In this document: one piece after another, positions 24,657-32,023 of the stretch | Layout: each line of letters starts with the position of its first letter | Position numbering within the stretch: position 1 is the stretch's first letter | Source of the DNA: Kitasatospora sp. A2-31 | GTDB taxonomy: Bacteria > Actinomycetota > Actinomycetes > Streptomycetales > Streptomycetaceae | DNA: 64,000 bases | NCBI RefSeq assembly: GCF_022288725.1 | Contig: NZ_JAKNTA010000001.1 | Location: forward strand, 744,899 to 808,898 | Direction of reading: 5' to 3' | Notes under the pieces: model-generated | What the model was told of the DNA's origin: nothing | Databases searched by the model: none | The model's input: only the letters and a program-made list of their open reading frames with translations | Position numbers and translations under genes: made by a program

Positions 24657-25277
24657 CTACTTCAGGCGAATCCGCCACCGGTCTGTGGGCAGCACCATGT
24701 CCGCGGTCTCGACCGGCCGACCAGTGCTGCTGTACCGCGTGCGCTGGATCAGCCAGGCTGGCACACCGTGTGGCAGGCCGAGCTGGTCTCCCTCTGCTGC
24801 TGTGAGCTGGTGGAGTTGAGCCTCCGCGCTGCACTGCTGCCAGGTCCGGGCCCGCTCACCCGTCCACCAGGTGGTGACGAGGTGGCTGGGCCGGGAGTCG
24901 GGGTCGAGGCATTCGTCTCGGCGCCAGCGGAGGCGGGTTCCGACCGGGACGCGTAGACGGGCGGCGAGGTCGACGTCGGCTCGGCTGCTGCCCGTGGCTC
25001 CGTCGCCGGTGGGGTATGGCCAGTCCCGGTCCGGGTCAAGGAGGGTACGCACAGCAGGAGGATGCGCCACGAAGAGGCGCGTTCGCTGGGTTCCTTCGAG
25101 TTCTCCGCGGCGCCGTAAGAGGGTCATGGCGAGGCGTACGGCCGCGTCGGTCTCGCCGAGTTCGGCGGCGAGCTTGGCCCGGGAGGGGAGTTGGCGGCCG
25201 GGGGGCCATTCGCCGCTGGCGATCCTGCGGCGGATCTCTGCGGCGACGCGCTGGTATGGCGGCGCGACCCGAGGCAT
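24657..25277 (-). CDS. GntR-family regulator with UTRA domain
   Basis: A 206-residue protein. Residues 7-70 are a GntR winged helix (YQRVAAEIRRRIASGEWPPG, PSRAKLAAELGETDAAVRLAM). Residues 95-206 are a UTRA effector domain (LRWRRDECLDPD, VTTWWTGERARTW, TRYSSTGRPVETADMVLP). KorSA-type regulators of this family control integrating streptomycete elements, so it may be the repressor of this prophage or of a cargo gene. It is the last gene before the attachment tRNA. Confidence 0.8.
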   Translation of the reverse strand: MPRVAPPYQRVAAEIRRRIASGEWPPGRQLPSRAKLAAELGETDAAVRLAMTLLRRRGELEGTQRTRLFVAHPPAVRTLLDPDRDWPYPTGDGATGSSRADVDLAARLRVPVGTRLRWRRDECLDPDSRPSHLVTTWWTGERARTWQQCSAEAQLHQLTAAEGDQLGLPHGVPAWLIQRTRYSSTGRPVETADMVLPTDRWRIRLK

Positions 25278-25480
25278 GCACGTCCCTGTACGTCGTCACG
25301 GTGGCCGGTAGGTGGCTGTGACCAAACCGTAGGGGGGCGTTCGAATGCTTGGGCGCCCAAGACCTTGCGCAGGTCAGAGGCTCGGATCAAGCTGTTAGTA
25401 CAAAGCTGAACGGGTTGAACGATCAAAGGGACTAGTGTTCGAATACCCCGGTTGGCCATAAGCCCACACCCCCACATGCA
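25278..25480. promoter_or_regulatory. Gene-free stretch upstream of the GntR regulator
   Basis: No gene is seen. The base composition is more AT-rich around 25385-25445. TTGAAC (25415-25420) with TCGAAT 18 bases on is a weak rightward promoter candidate that would feed the hairpin array at 25481-25585. On the opposite strand TTGATC and TGTACT could drive the GntR gene. Both are guesses. Confidence 0.3.
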
Positions 25481-25585
25481 CCTCGGGAGCTCCCTGCACC
25501 CGAGGCCCAACGCGCCGAGGTGGCCTACGACCACCCCTCTACCTCGGCGTGAGCGCCCCCGGCCGTCCAAACCGGCCGGGGGCGC
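25481..25585 (+). ncRNA. Candidate structured RNA: three tandem hairpins
   Basis: Three inverted repeats follow one another: CCTCGGG/CCCGAGG (25481-25487, 25499-25505), CGCCGAGGT/ACCTCGGCG (25513-25521, 25541-25549), and a 13-bp stem (25553-25565, 25573-25585) that looks like a terminator. No good reading frame is present. This could be a small RNA, a structured leader, or recombination arm sites near the prophage end. Confidence 0.35.
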
Positions 25586-25711
25586 TTCCACATCCGCCCC
25601 GCACCTGACCTGCACGAATGCCATGATCATTTAGGGGGAATTTAGGGGCGGCGCCCCCAGAGCCAGACATCAAACAGACTCAGATGCCATACAGGAAGCC
25701 TACATACGCGA

Positions 25712-25753
25712 CTGCGGCCCAGGTCGGGACATCTGCCCTGACCTGGGCCGCAG
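25712..25753. terminator. Strong bidirectional terminator between tRNA-Val and prophage
   Basis: CTGCGGCCCAGGTC (25712-25725) pairs perfectly with its complement at 25740-25753, extended by GGG/CCC. It lies 25 bases past the 3' end of tRNA-Val and should end that transcript. Confidence 0.7.
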
Positions 25754-25777
25754 CCTACGTTTCAGCTGTTCAAGCTG

Positions 25778-25849
25778 TGGGCGCGGACGGTTTCGAACCG
25801 CCGACATCTGCTTTGTAAGAGCAGCGCTCTACCGCTGAGCTACGCGCCC
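25778..25849 (-). tRNA. tRNA-Val (anticodon TAC)
   Basis: The 72-base cloverleaf folds with a 7-bp acceptor stem (GGGCGCG/CGCGCCC), D stem GCTC/GAGC, anticodon stem CTGCT/AGCAG around loop CTTACAA (anticodon TAC), and T arm GGCGG TTCGAAA CCGTC. The discriminator is A, and CCA is not encoded. Its 3' end faces the prophage, so it is the probable attachment gene. The other att copy would lie left of the window. Confidence 0.95.
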
Positions 25850-26010
25850 CCGGCGTGGCCCGGGAGGGGGCGACGACGACTGCCTAGGGTACCTGGTCCG
25901 GACGGTGGTCCGGTGCAGGTGGTCAGTGAGTGGGACGGGTGGGGTGCCGGTGGGGTGGGGTGATCGGGAAGAATGGGCGGAGGATCAGCGGTCGGAACAG
26001 GGAGCGCGCA

Positions 26011-27390
26011 GTGAGGGTGGCCGGCGGGAGCAGGCGGGGGCGGCGGCCGGGGAGCGCGGTGGCCGAGGCGCTGGTGCTGCCGCTGGTGGTCGGGGGTGCG
26101 CTGGCGGCGGCCGGAGCGGCGTCGTTCGGCAGTGCGGGCACTGGGCGCGGCGGCTGGTGGGGGCGGCGCAGCGGCGAGGGGATGCGGGCCGAGGCGAAGG
26201 CGGCCCGGGACGCGGCGCAGCAGGCGTTCTACGAGCTGGACTCGACCCAGCGCGAGGTGCGGCTGGCCGTGGAGACGGTGCGCGCGGCTGCGGACGGCGC
26301 GACGGCCCAGCGGGCGGCGGCGGACTTCGAGGCGATCTCCGGCCGGGTCGACCAGGTGACGGTGAACTACCTCGCGGCGCTGGACGCGCACGATCTGGAC
26401 GCGGCGGAGCTGGAGTCCGGGGCGGCGGCGCGGGCGCGGCACCAGTTGGAGGACGTGAAGGGGCAGCTCGGTTCCGCGCAGGCGGAGCTGAACGGCTTCC
26501 TGGAGCGGCTACAGCCGGTGCTGCAGCACGCGGAGTCGCAGCTGATGCGGGTGACGCCGGCGGTGGAGCAGGCGAAGCGGTCGCTGCTGGCGGCGACCAC
26601 CGCGCTGGAGGCGGTGCGCGGGGCGGGGCTGAAGGCGGACGACCTGGCGGCCCGGCTGGCCGAGCTGGCGCCGGAGCTGGGCCGGCTGAACGAGGGCGCG
26701 GCCCGGCACGGCGTGGCGGCGACGCTGCAGCGGGCCGAGCGGGTGACGGAGCGGGCGGATGCCATCGCCGCGGACGCGGAGCACCTGCCGGAGCGGGCCC
26801 GGGAGATCGACCGGCGGGTGGCCAGCCTGCGGACCCGGATCCAGGCGCTGGAGACGAAGGCTGCCACGGTCGAGCCGGCGCTGAGCGAGCTGCGCCGGCG
26901 GTTCTCCACGGCGTGCTGGCAGGACCTGCAGCGGGTGCCGGACCAGGTCGCGGAGACCGGGCGGGCGGCGGAGCAGAAGCTCACGGAGGCGGCGCGGGCG
27001 CGCGACGAACAGCGTTGGGCGGACGCGACGGGCGCGATCGGCACGGTGCGCGCCCTGCTCGACACCGCGGACGGCTCGGTGGTCGCGGTGAACGAGCGGC
27101 TGCGGCAGCTGAACGAGGTGCAGCACGATCCCAACCGGGAGGTCGAGCGGACCAGGTTCGCCCTGCGCGACGCGCAGCGGCTGGCGATGGCGGGACGGCA
27201 GGCGCCGGACCCGCGGCACGCCGCCCCGCTGGACGCGGCGGTCGGCCGGCTGGACCGGGCGGTCGCGGAGCTGGAGGCAGCCGGCCGGCACCCCGACTAC
27301 TGGCACTTCCTCACGGAGCTGGCGGGGGTGCGGGAGACCGCGGCGCAGGTGGTGGGGATGATCCGCGGGGACATCGGCGGCCACCGGTAG
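26011..27390 (+). CDS. Membrane-anchored coiled-coil protein
   Basis: A 459-residue protein starting at GTG 26011 behind GGGAG. A basic N-terminus and a hydrophobic segment (about residues 17-42) are followed by a Gly/Arg patch and then nearly 380 residues of Ala/Glu/Arg-rich helix with heptad character (residues 60-440). It looks like a membrane-tethered coiled coil, comparable in build to stress-related PspA/TPM-associated proteins, but I cannot name a family. It is next to the tRNA and upstream of the Ter-type region, and it is probably monocistronic. Confidence 0.6.
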   Translation: MRVAGGSRRGRRPGSAVAEALVLPLVVGGALAAAGAASFGSAGTGRGGWWGRRSGEGMRAEAKAARDAAQQAFYELDSTQREVRLAVETVRAAADGATAQRAAADFEAISGRVDQVTVNYLAALDAHDLDAAELESGAAARARHQLEDVKGQLGSAQAELNGFLERLQPVLQHAESQLMRVTPAVEQAKRSLLAATTALEAVRGAGLKADDLAARLAELAPELGRLNEGAARHGVAATLQRAERVTERADAIAADAEHLPERAREIDRRVASLRTRIQALETKAATVEPALSELRRRFSTACWQDLQRVPDQVAETGRAAEQKLTEAARARDEQRWADATGAIGTVRALLDTADGSVVAVNERLRQLNEVQHDPNREVERTRFALRDAQRLAMAGRQAPDPRHAAPLDAAVGRLDRAVAELEAAGRHPDYWHFLTELAGVRETAAQVVGMIRGDIGGHR

Positions 27391-27519
27391 GACGTACGGG
27401 AGCGGGCAGCGGCGGAGGCGGCGTAGGGGGAGACGGCGGGAGCGCGGGGGCCGCGCGCGACGGAGGTGCAGGGGGGCGGGACAGGGAGGGTGAAGGGAGA
27501 GGGGAGAGGGGAGAGGTTC

Positions 27520-27559
27520 CCACGAAGGGTTACCCGCGAGTAACTTCGTGGGCTAGAGT
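27520..27559 (+). promoter_or_regulatory. Palindromic operator over a leaderless promoter
   Basis: CCACGAAGGGTTAC (27520-27533) is inverted at 27540-27551 (GTAACTTCGTGG), giving a core GTTAC-6-GTAAC. TAGAGT (27554-27559) follows, six bases before the ATG at 27566, so the palindrome covers the -35 area. The core resembles TTAC(n)GTAA operators of TetR-type regulators of acyl-CoA metabolism. Confidence 0.5.
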
Positions 27560-27565
27560 CGCGCC

Positions 27566-28036
27566 ATGGCTCGTAAGCGCAACGTCTCCGCCCGCACGTT
27601 CCGGCGCGGCATCAACCTCTGGCCGCCGTTCCTCTTCGCCGGGATCAAGGTCCTGGGCGTCTCGGACGACTACCGCCGGGCGAAGGTCCGCCTCCGGCTC
27701 GGGCGGCTGAACCGCAACTGGGTGGGCACGCACTTCGGCGGCTCGATCTTCGCGATGACCGACCCGTTCTGGATGCTGCTGGTGATGCAGAACCTCGGCC
27801 GCGACTACGTCGTCTGGGACGCGGCCGCCGAGATCAGCTTCGTCTCCCCCGGACGCGGCGACATCTTCGCCGAGTTCGTGCTCACCGAGGACCGCCTCGC
27901 CGAGATCCGCGAGCTCACCCAGGACGGCAAGAAGGCCCTCGTCTGGTTCGACACCGAGGTGCTGGCGGCGGACGGCTCGGTGGTCGCCCGGGTCCGCAAG
28001 CAGTTGTACGTCCGGGAGAAGCGCCGCACGCCCTGA
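27566..28036 (+). CDS. DUF4442 hot-dog-fold thioesterase-like protein
   Basis: A 156-residue protein with the PaaI/DUF4442 hot-dog pattern: NRNWVGTHFGGSIFAMTDPF, where the HFGGS segment is the usual helix start, and late strands ISFVSPGRGDIFAEF and ADGSVVARVRKQLYV. Such proteins are thought to act on acyl-CoA thioesters. It is monocistronic with a leaderless promoter and a palindrome upstream. The substrate is not known. Confidence 0.75.
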   Translation: MARKRNVSARTFRRGINLWPPFLFAGIKVLGVSDDYRRAKVRLRLGRLNRNWVGTHFGGSIFAMTDPFWMLLVMQNLGRDYVVWDAAAEISFVSPGRGDIFAEFVLTEDRLAEIRELTQDGKKALVWFDTEVLAADGSVVARVRKQLYVREKRRTP

Positions 28037-28055
28037 GGCTGGGTACCCTGCCGGT

Positions 28056-28286
28056 ATGCCACGTTACGACTTCCGCTGCCGCTCCTGCGGGGCCACCTTC
28101 GAACTCCGCCGCACGATGGCCCAGGCCAACGACCCGGCGGTCTGCCCCCAGGGGCACGAGGACACCGTGAAGCTGCTGTCGACCGTCGCCGTCACCGGCG
28201 CGGCCTCCGGCGGCGCCCCGCGGCAGGCCCCGTCCGGGGGCGGGGGCGGGGGCGGCGGCTGCTGCGGGGGCGGCTGCTGCGGCTGA
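28056..28286 (+). CDS. FmdB-family zinc-ribbon protein
   Basis: A 76-residue protein: MPRYDFRCRSCGATFELRR and CPQGHED form the FmdB-type zinc ribbon, and the last 20 residues are Gly-rich with CC pairs. Family members are small putative regulatory proteins with no settled function. TACCCT six bases before the ATG suggests leaderless transcription. Confidence 0.8.
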   Translation: MPRYDFRCRSCGATFELRRTMAQANDPAVCPQGHEDTVKLLSTVAVTGAASGGAPRQAPSGGGGGGGGCCGGGCCG

Positions 28287-28392
28287 GCGGCCGGTCGCCC
28301 CGGGGCGTCCGCGGCCCAGGGCCCGGGACCGCGGCCACGGACGCCCCCGCCCACGGACAGCCCTGCCGGGCGGGGCGGCGCTGCCGGACGGG

Positions 28393-29256
28393 TCACCCCG
28401 CCGCGACGGCGTCCACCGCGTCGACCGCGCCGCGCACCCGTGCCAGGAACTGACGGACGATCTCCTCCCCCGCCGCCACGCCGACCTGATCGAGCGCGGT
28501 GACGCCCGGTGCCGTCCAGCCGCCGTCGGCCAGCTCGCCGTGCCCGGGGCGCCAGGCGGCGTCGGCCGCGAGCAGCAGGTCCGCGTCAAGCAGCGAGTCG
28601 CCGGCCGCCAGCACGGTGGCCCCGCCGACCCGCCGCTCGACCTCGGCCAGCGCCGCGCTCTTGCTGAGCGGCGCCGGCACGGCGTAGACCTTGCGGCCCT
28701 GCAGCGAGACGTTCCAGCCGCGTTCGGCGCACCAGCCGGTCAGCTCATCCAGCCAGCCGACCGGCAACCCGGCGCGCTCCACGACCAGGTAGGCGAAGAG
28801 GTCGTCGGCGACCCGCCGCTTGTGCGTCCACTCCGGGTCGGCGCAGAGCGCCAGGTGCTCGACCACCTCGGCCAGCGGCACCGAGGTCGCGGCCAGGCGG
28901 CCGGCCACCTCCGCCTGCCAGTCCTCGTCCGGCACGCCGTCGACCAGCAGGCGCCCGCCGTTGCTGCAGATCGCGTAGGCGGGGATCCAACCGGGCGTCG
29001 GGCCGGGCAGGTTGACGCGCTCGTACTGCGTCCTGGTCCGGGTGGTGGCCGGCACGAGCACGGCCTCGCGCGCGAGCTCGACCAGCATGGCGGCGGCCCG
29101 TTCGGTCATGAACGACAGCGCCTTGCCGTCGTGCACCTCGACCGAGAGCAGGCGCGGGGCGAGCCGGTCGGGCACGTCGAGGGCGAGGGCGCGGTTGGAG
29201 TAGATCAGCGTGCGGTCGAGGTCGCTCGCGACCAGGAAGCTGCCGGTGCTGCTCAT
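28393..29256 (-). CDS. HAD-superfamily phosphatase of the Ter-linked operon
   Basis: A 287-residue HAD enzyme. Motif I is SDLDRTL (Asp12, Asp14), and motif IV is AAGDSLLDADLL. A C2-type cap lies between. HAD genes of this kind occur with phosphoribosyltransferase, StiP and C-C lyase genes in Ter-type stress clusters, for which comparative genomics proposed synthesis of a nucleoside-like metabolite. The start ATG 29256 is five bases past the upstream gene's stop, so it is the third gene of the leftward operon. Confidence 0.8.
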   Translation of the reverse strand: MSSTGSFLVASDLDRTLIYSNRALALDVPDRLAPRLLSVEVHDGKALSFMTERAAAMLVELAREAVLVPATTRTRTQYERVNLPGPTPGWIPAYAICSNGGRLLVDGVPDEDWQAEVAGRLAATSVPLAEVVEHLALCADPEWTHKRRVADDLFAYLVVERAGLPVGWLDELTGWCAERGWNVSLQGRKVYAVPAPLSKSAALAEVERRVGGATVLAAGDSLLDADLLLAADAAWRPGHGELADGGWTAPGVTALDQVGVAAGEEIVRQFLARVRGAVDAVDAVAAG

Positions 29257-29261
29257 CGGGT

Positions 29262-31772
29262 TCAGGACTCCTTCAGGAGGACGGCCGTGCCGGAGGCGCC
29301 GGTCGCTCCGCGGCTGTAGCGGGGGTGGATCAGGCCGACGCACGAGTACGGCAGGTCGTCCACCTCCTCGACGGGGACGCCGCGCTGGGCGGCGAGCAGA
29401 CGGACGTGGTCGAGGTCGGCGCCGGCGCCGCGCCGGGCCAGCACCCGCCAGGGGACGCGGCGCAGCATGACGCGGGTGGTCTCGCCCACCCCGGGCTTGA
29501 CCAGGTTGACGTTGTCGATGCCGTACTCCACGCTGATCCGCTCGACGGCCGCCCAGCCGGCCCAGTCGGGGGCGCGGTCGGCGCCGGCCAGCTGGTCGGC
29601 CGCTGCCAGGGCCTCCTCGCGAACGGCGGCGAAGTGGTCGGAGACGGTGTCCAGGAAGGCCCCGGAGACGTCGGCGCCGGCCAGGTCGGCGTAGTGCTTG
29701 GCGCCGTGGAAGTCGTCCGGCCCGATCAGGTCGGCGCGCAGCACGGTACGCGAAACGAGGCCGGAGACGGTGGAGTTGAGGCAGGCCGACGGGATCAGGA
29801 AGTCGTCGCGGGTGCCGTAGGTGCGCACGCAGCGGCCGGGGTCGGCGAGGACGGCGAGCTCGGGGTTGAAAGCGGTGCCGGCGACGGCGTCGGCGAGCTC
29901 GCGGGTGATCGCGCCCTTGCCGGTCCAGCCGTCGACGAAGACCACGTCGGGGGCGTGGTGGTGGGCGGCCAGGTAGCGCAGCGCGACGGGGTCGATGCCG
30001 CGGCCGCGGATGATCGAGACCGCGTAGTGCGGGGTGTCCAGACCGTGCGAGAAGGCGAGCCAGCGGCGGATCAGGATGCCCACCGGCGTACCGGCCCGGG
30101 CCAGCGAGGCGAGGACCACGCCGCGGCCGCGCTCGCGCACCAGCGTTTCGGCGACGGTGCCGACGGCGACGGCGATCCGGCGGGCGGAGACCCGCAGCGC
30201 CTGGTGGAACAGCTCCTGGTACTCCGGGCTGGGCTGGTACTCGACCGGCAGCGACTCGGCGTAGTGGGCGCCACCGCTCTGGACGGCCTCCTCGCGCTCC
30301 TCGGTCGGGGCCTCCAGGGCGACGTCGGAGAGGTCCTTGAGCAGCCAGGCCACCTCGTCGGCACGGTAGGAGGAGAAGTCGGGGCCGTACTGGGGACGCG
30401 GCAGGCGCACCGGGCGGTGCGAGGGCAGCACGGCGAGGACCACCCGGTCGGTGACCTGTCGCAGCTGGGTCAGCAGGGCCCGCTCGCCCTCGTGCAGCGC
30501 CGGGGTGTCGGCGACGTCGTCGACCACCAGCACGACGGTGTCGAAGCGGCGGCCCGGGTCGGTGCCGGGTGCGACGTTGTAGACGAAGCGCTCGCGCGGG
30601 GAGTCGTCGCTCGGGTCGTCGTGAGCGGGGAAGGCGAGCCGGGTGCGGATGGCGTAGCCCGGGTCGTCCACGGCGAGGACGGGCGAGCGGGTGGTGGTGG
30701 AGTAGTGGACCCGCTCGTCTCCGTGCGGGAGCCGCTCGGCGAGGGCGCCGGCCAGGCGCAGCGGGGCGTACATCAGCTCCTCGAAGCCGAGGACGAGCAC
30801 CCGGCCGGCGGCCCGGCTCTCGGCCGGCCCGGCGTCGCCGGCACCGTCGCCCTCCACGCCGCCCACCGCATCCCCGGCCGCCGGCTCTCCCGTTACCGGC
30901 TCGACCGCTGCTGCCAGCTGGTCGGCCAGTCGCGGCAGCACCGCGTTCAGTTGCTCGCGGTGCGCGGCGGTGAACCCGTGCCGGCCGCCGTCCGGCAGGT
31001 CCTCCGGCCAGTCCAGCTCGACCCGGACCAGCGGGGCCGGCACGGTGGCGGGCGGTTCCGGCGCCGGGCCGACCTCGGCGATCAGGCGCTCGGCGCGGTC
31101 CAGGATGTCGGCCGGCAGTTCCACGCGACCGCCGGCGGCGGCCACCAGGTCGAGGCGGGTGCCGAGTTCGGCCGCCGTGTCGGCCAGCCGGGCACGGTCC
31201 GCCTCGCCGCGCAGGTCGACCAGTGCCACCACCACGTAGTGGTCGCGCGGGTGGAGGCGGTGCAGCTCGCGGATGGTGTTGAGCACCGTGTTGCCGGTGG
31301 AGAACTCGTCGTCCACCAGCACGAGCGGGCCCTCTCCGGCCAGCAGGCCGGGATCCGCGGGCAGCAGCAGGTGGGAGGTGGCATGCGAGTGCTCCTCCTC
31401 GAAGCCGCCGACCGGGGCCACGCCGGCGACCGGGCGGCGGGTGGAGTGCAGGTAGGGGGCGTCCAGGCCGTCGGCGACGCTGTGGCCGAGCCCGGTCGCG
31501 GTCTCCGCGTAGCCGAGCACGACGGCGCGCGCGGCCGCCGCCTCGCCGAGCAGTTCGCGCACCCGGCGGCCGAGGTCGAGGCCGGCGCCGTGCACCACGG
31601 ACGGGCGCTGCGGGACGTGCTTGCCGAGCACGGTGGAGACCAGCAGGTGCGCGCGCTTGCGGTTCTCGCGCAGGGCCAGCCCGACCAGTTCGGGGAGGCG
31701 GTCCGAGCCGGTCAGGGCGACTCCGGCACGGTCGGCCACCCAGCGGCCGGTCCACTCTTGCTGTGCTGTCAC
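29262..31772 (-). CDS. Phosphoribosyltransferase / StiP-type cysteine protease fusion
   Basis: An 836-residue multi-domain protein starting at GTG 31772. Residues 1-220 are an orotate-type phosphoribosyltransferase with the PRPP loop VLVDDEFSTGNT (about residue 150). A TRSP-like region follows (residues 300-460: LVLGFEELMYAPLRLAG, YSTTTRSPVLAVDDPGY). Residues 480-836 match StiP (LASLARAGTPVGILIRRWL, FVDGWTGKGAI, CLNSTVSGLVSRT, HGAKHY). In other genomes these parts are often separate genes; here they are one chain joined by a Gly/Ala/Glu linker near residue 280. It should act with the HAD and C-C lyase proteins in the Ter-associated pathway. Confidence 0.82.
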   Translation of the reverse strand: MTAQQEWTGRWVADRAGVALTGSDRLPELVGLALRENRKRAHLLVSTVLGKHVPQRPSVVHGAGLDLGRRVRELLGEAAAARAVVLGYAETATGLGHSVADGLDAPYLHSTRRPVAGVAPVGGFEEEHSHATSHLLLPADPGLLAGEGPLVLVDDEFSTGNTVLNTIRELHRLHPRDHYVVVALVDLRGEADRARLADTAAELGTRLDLVAAAGGRVELPADILDRAERLIAEVGPAPEPPATVPAPLVRVELDWPEDLPDGGRHGFTAAHREQLNAVLPRLADQLAAAVEPVTGEPAAGDAVGGVEGDGAGDAGPAESRAAGRVLVLGFEELMYAPLRLAGALAERLPHGDERVHYSTTTRSPVLAVDDPGYAIRTRLAFPAHDDPSDDSPRERFVYNVAPGTDPGRRFDTVVLVVDDVADTPALHEGERALLTQLRQVTDRVVLAVLPSHRPVRLPRPQYGPDFSSYRADEVAWLLKDLSDVALEAPTEEREEAVQSGGAHYAESLPVEYQPSPEYQELFHQALRVSARRIAVAVGTVAETLVRERGRGVVLASLARAGTPVGILIRRWLAFSHGLDTPHYAVSIIRGRGIDPVALRYLAAHHHAPDVVFVDGWTGKGAITRELADAVAGTAFNPELAVLADPGRCVRTYGTRDDFLIPSACLNSTVSGLVSRTVLRADLIGPDDFHGAKHYADLAGADVSGAFLDTVSDHFAAVREEALAAADQLAGADRAPDWAGWAAVERISVEYGIDNVNLVKPGVGETTRVMLRRVPWRVLARRGAGADLDHVRLLAAQRGVPVEEVDDLPYSCVGLIHPRYSRGATGASGTAVLLKES

Positions 31773-31792
31773 TACGGGTCCTGCCTTCGATG

Positions 31793-32008
31793 GTGCGAGT
31801 CGTGCGGGGTCCTGCGGATCGTGCGGGTCATGCGGATCGTGCGGGGTCCTGCGGATCGTGCGGATCGGCGGGGTCCTGCGGGTGGTGCGGGGTCGTGCAG
31901 GTGGTGCGGGGGTCACGCCCAGGGCGTGAACGGTGCCGGCGGACGCCCCCGGCAACCCGGCAACCCGGTCACCGGGCCACCCGGCCACCCGGCCACCCGG
32001 CCACCGGG
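31793..32008. repeat. Intergenic tandem-repeat arrays inside the Ter operon
   Basis: The 251-base gap between the C-C lyase stop and the fusion gene start holds two arrays. The first (31793-31912) has degenerate 9-base units of the type GTGCGGATC, with a 26-base block repeated exactly at 31801 and 31838. The second (31977-32008) has four 8-base units CCACCCGG, the last one altered. No gene is seen here. Confidence 0.7.
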
Positions 32009-32023
32009 AACCGGCGCGAGGCC

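Noticed and set aside
25434..25460. A T-loop-like GTTCGAATACCCC stretch, considered as a second tRNA end or att copy
   Set aside because: It does not match the T arm of the tRNA-Val, and no acceptor stem can be paired.
25452..25634. A 60-residue open frame near the prophage end (possible integrase remnant)
   Set aside because: No ribosome binding site or recombinase motif is present, and it runs through several strong inverted repeats.
31793..32008. Possible CRISPR array
   Set aside because: The repeats are 8-9 bases, degenerate and head to tail, with no unique spacers and no cas genes nearby.
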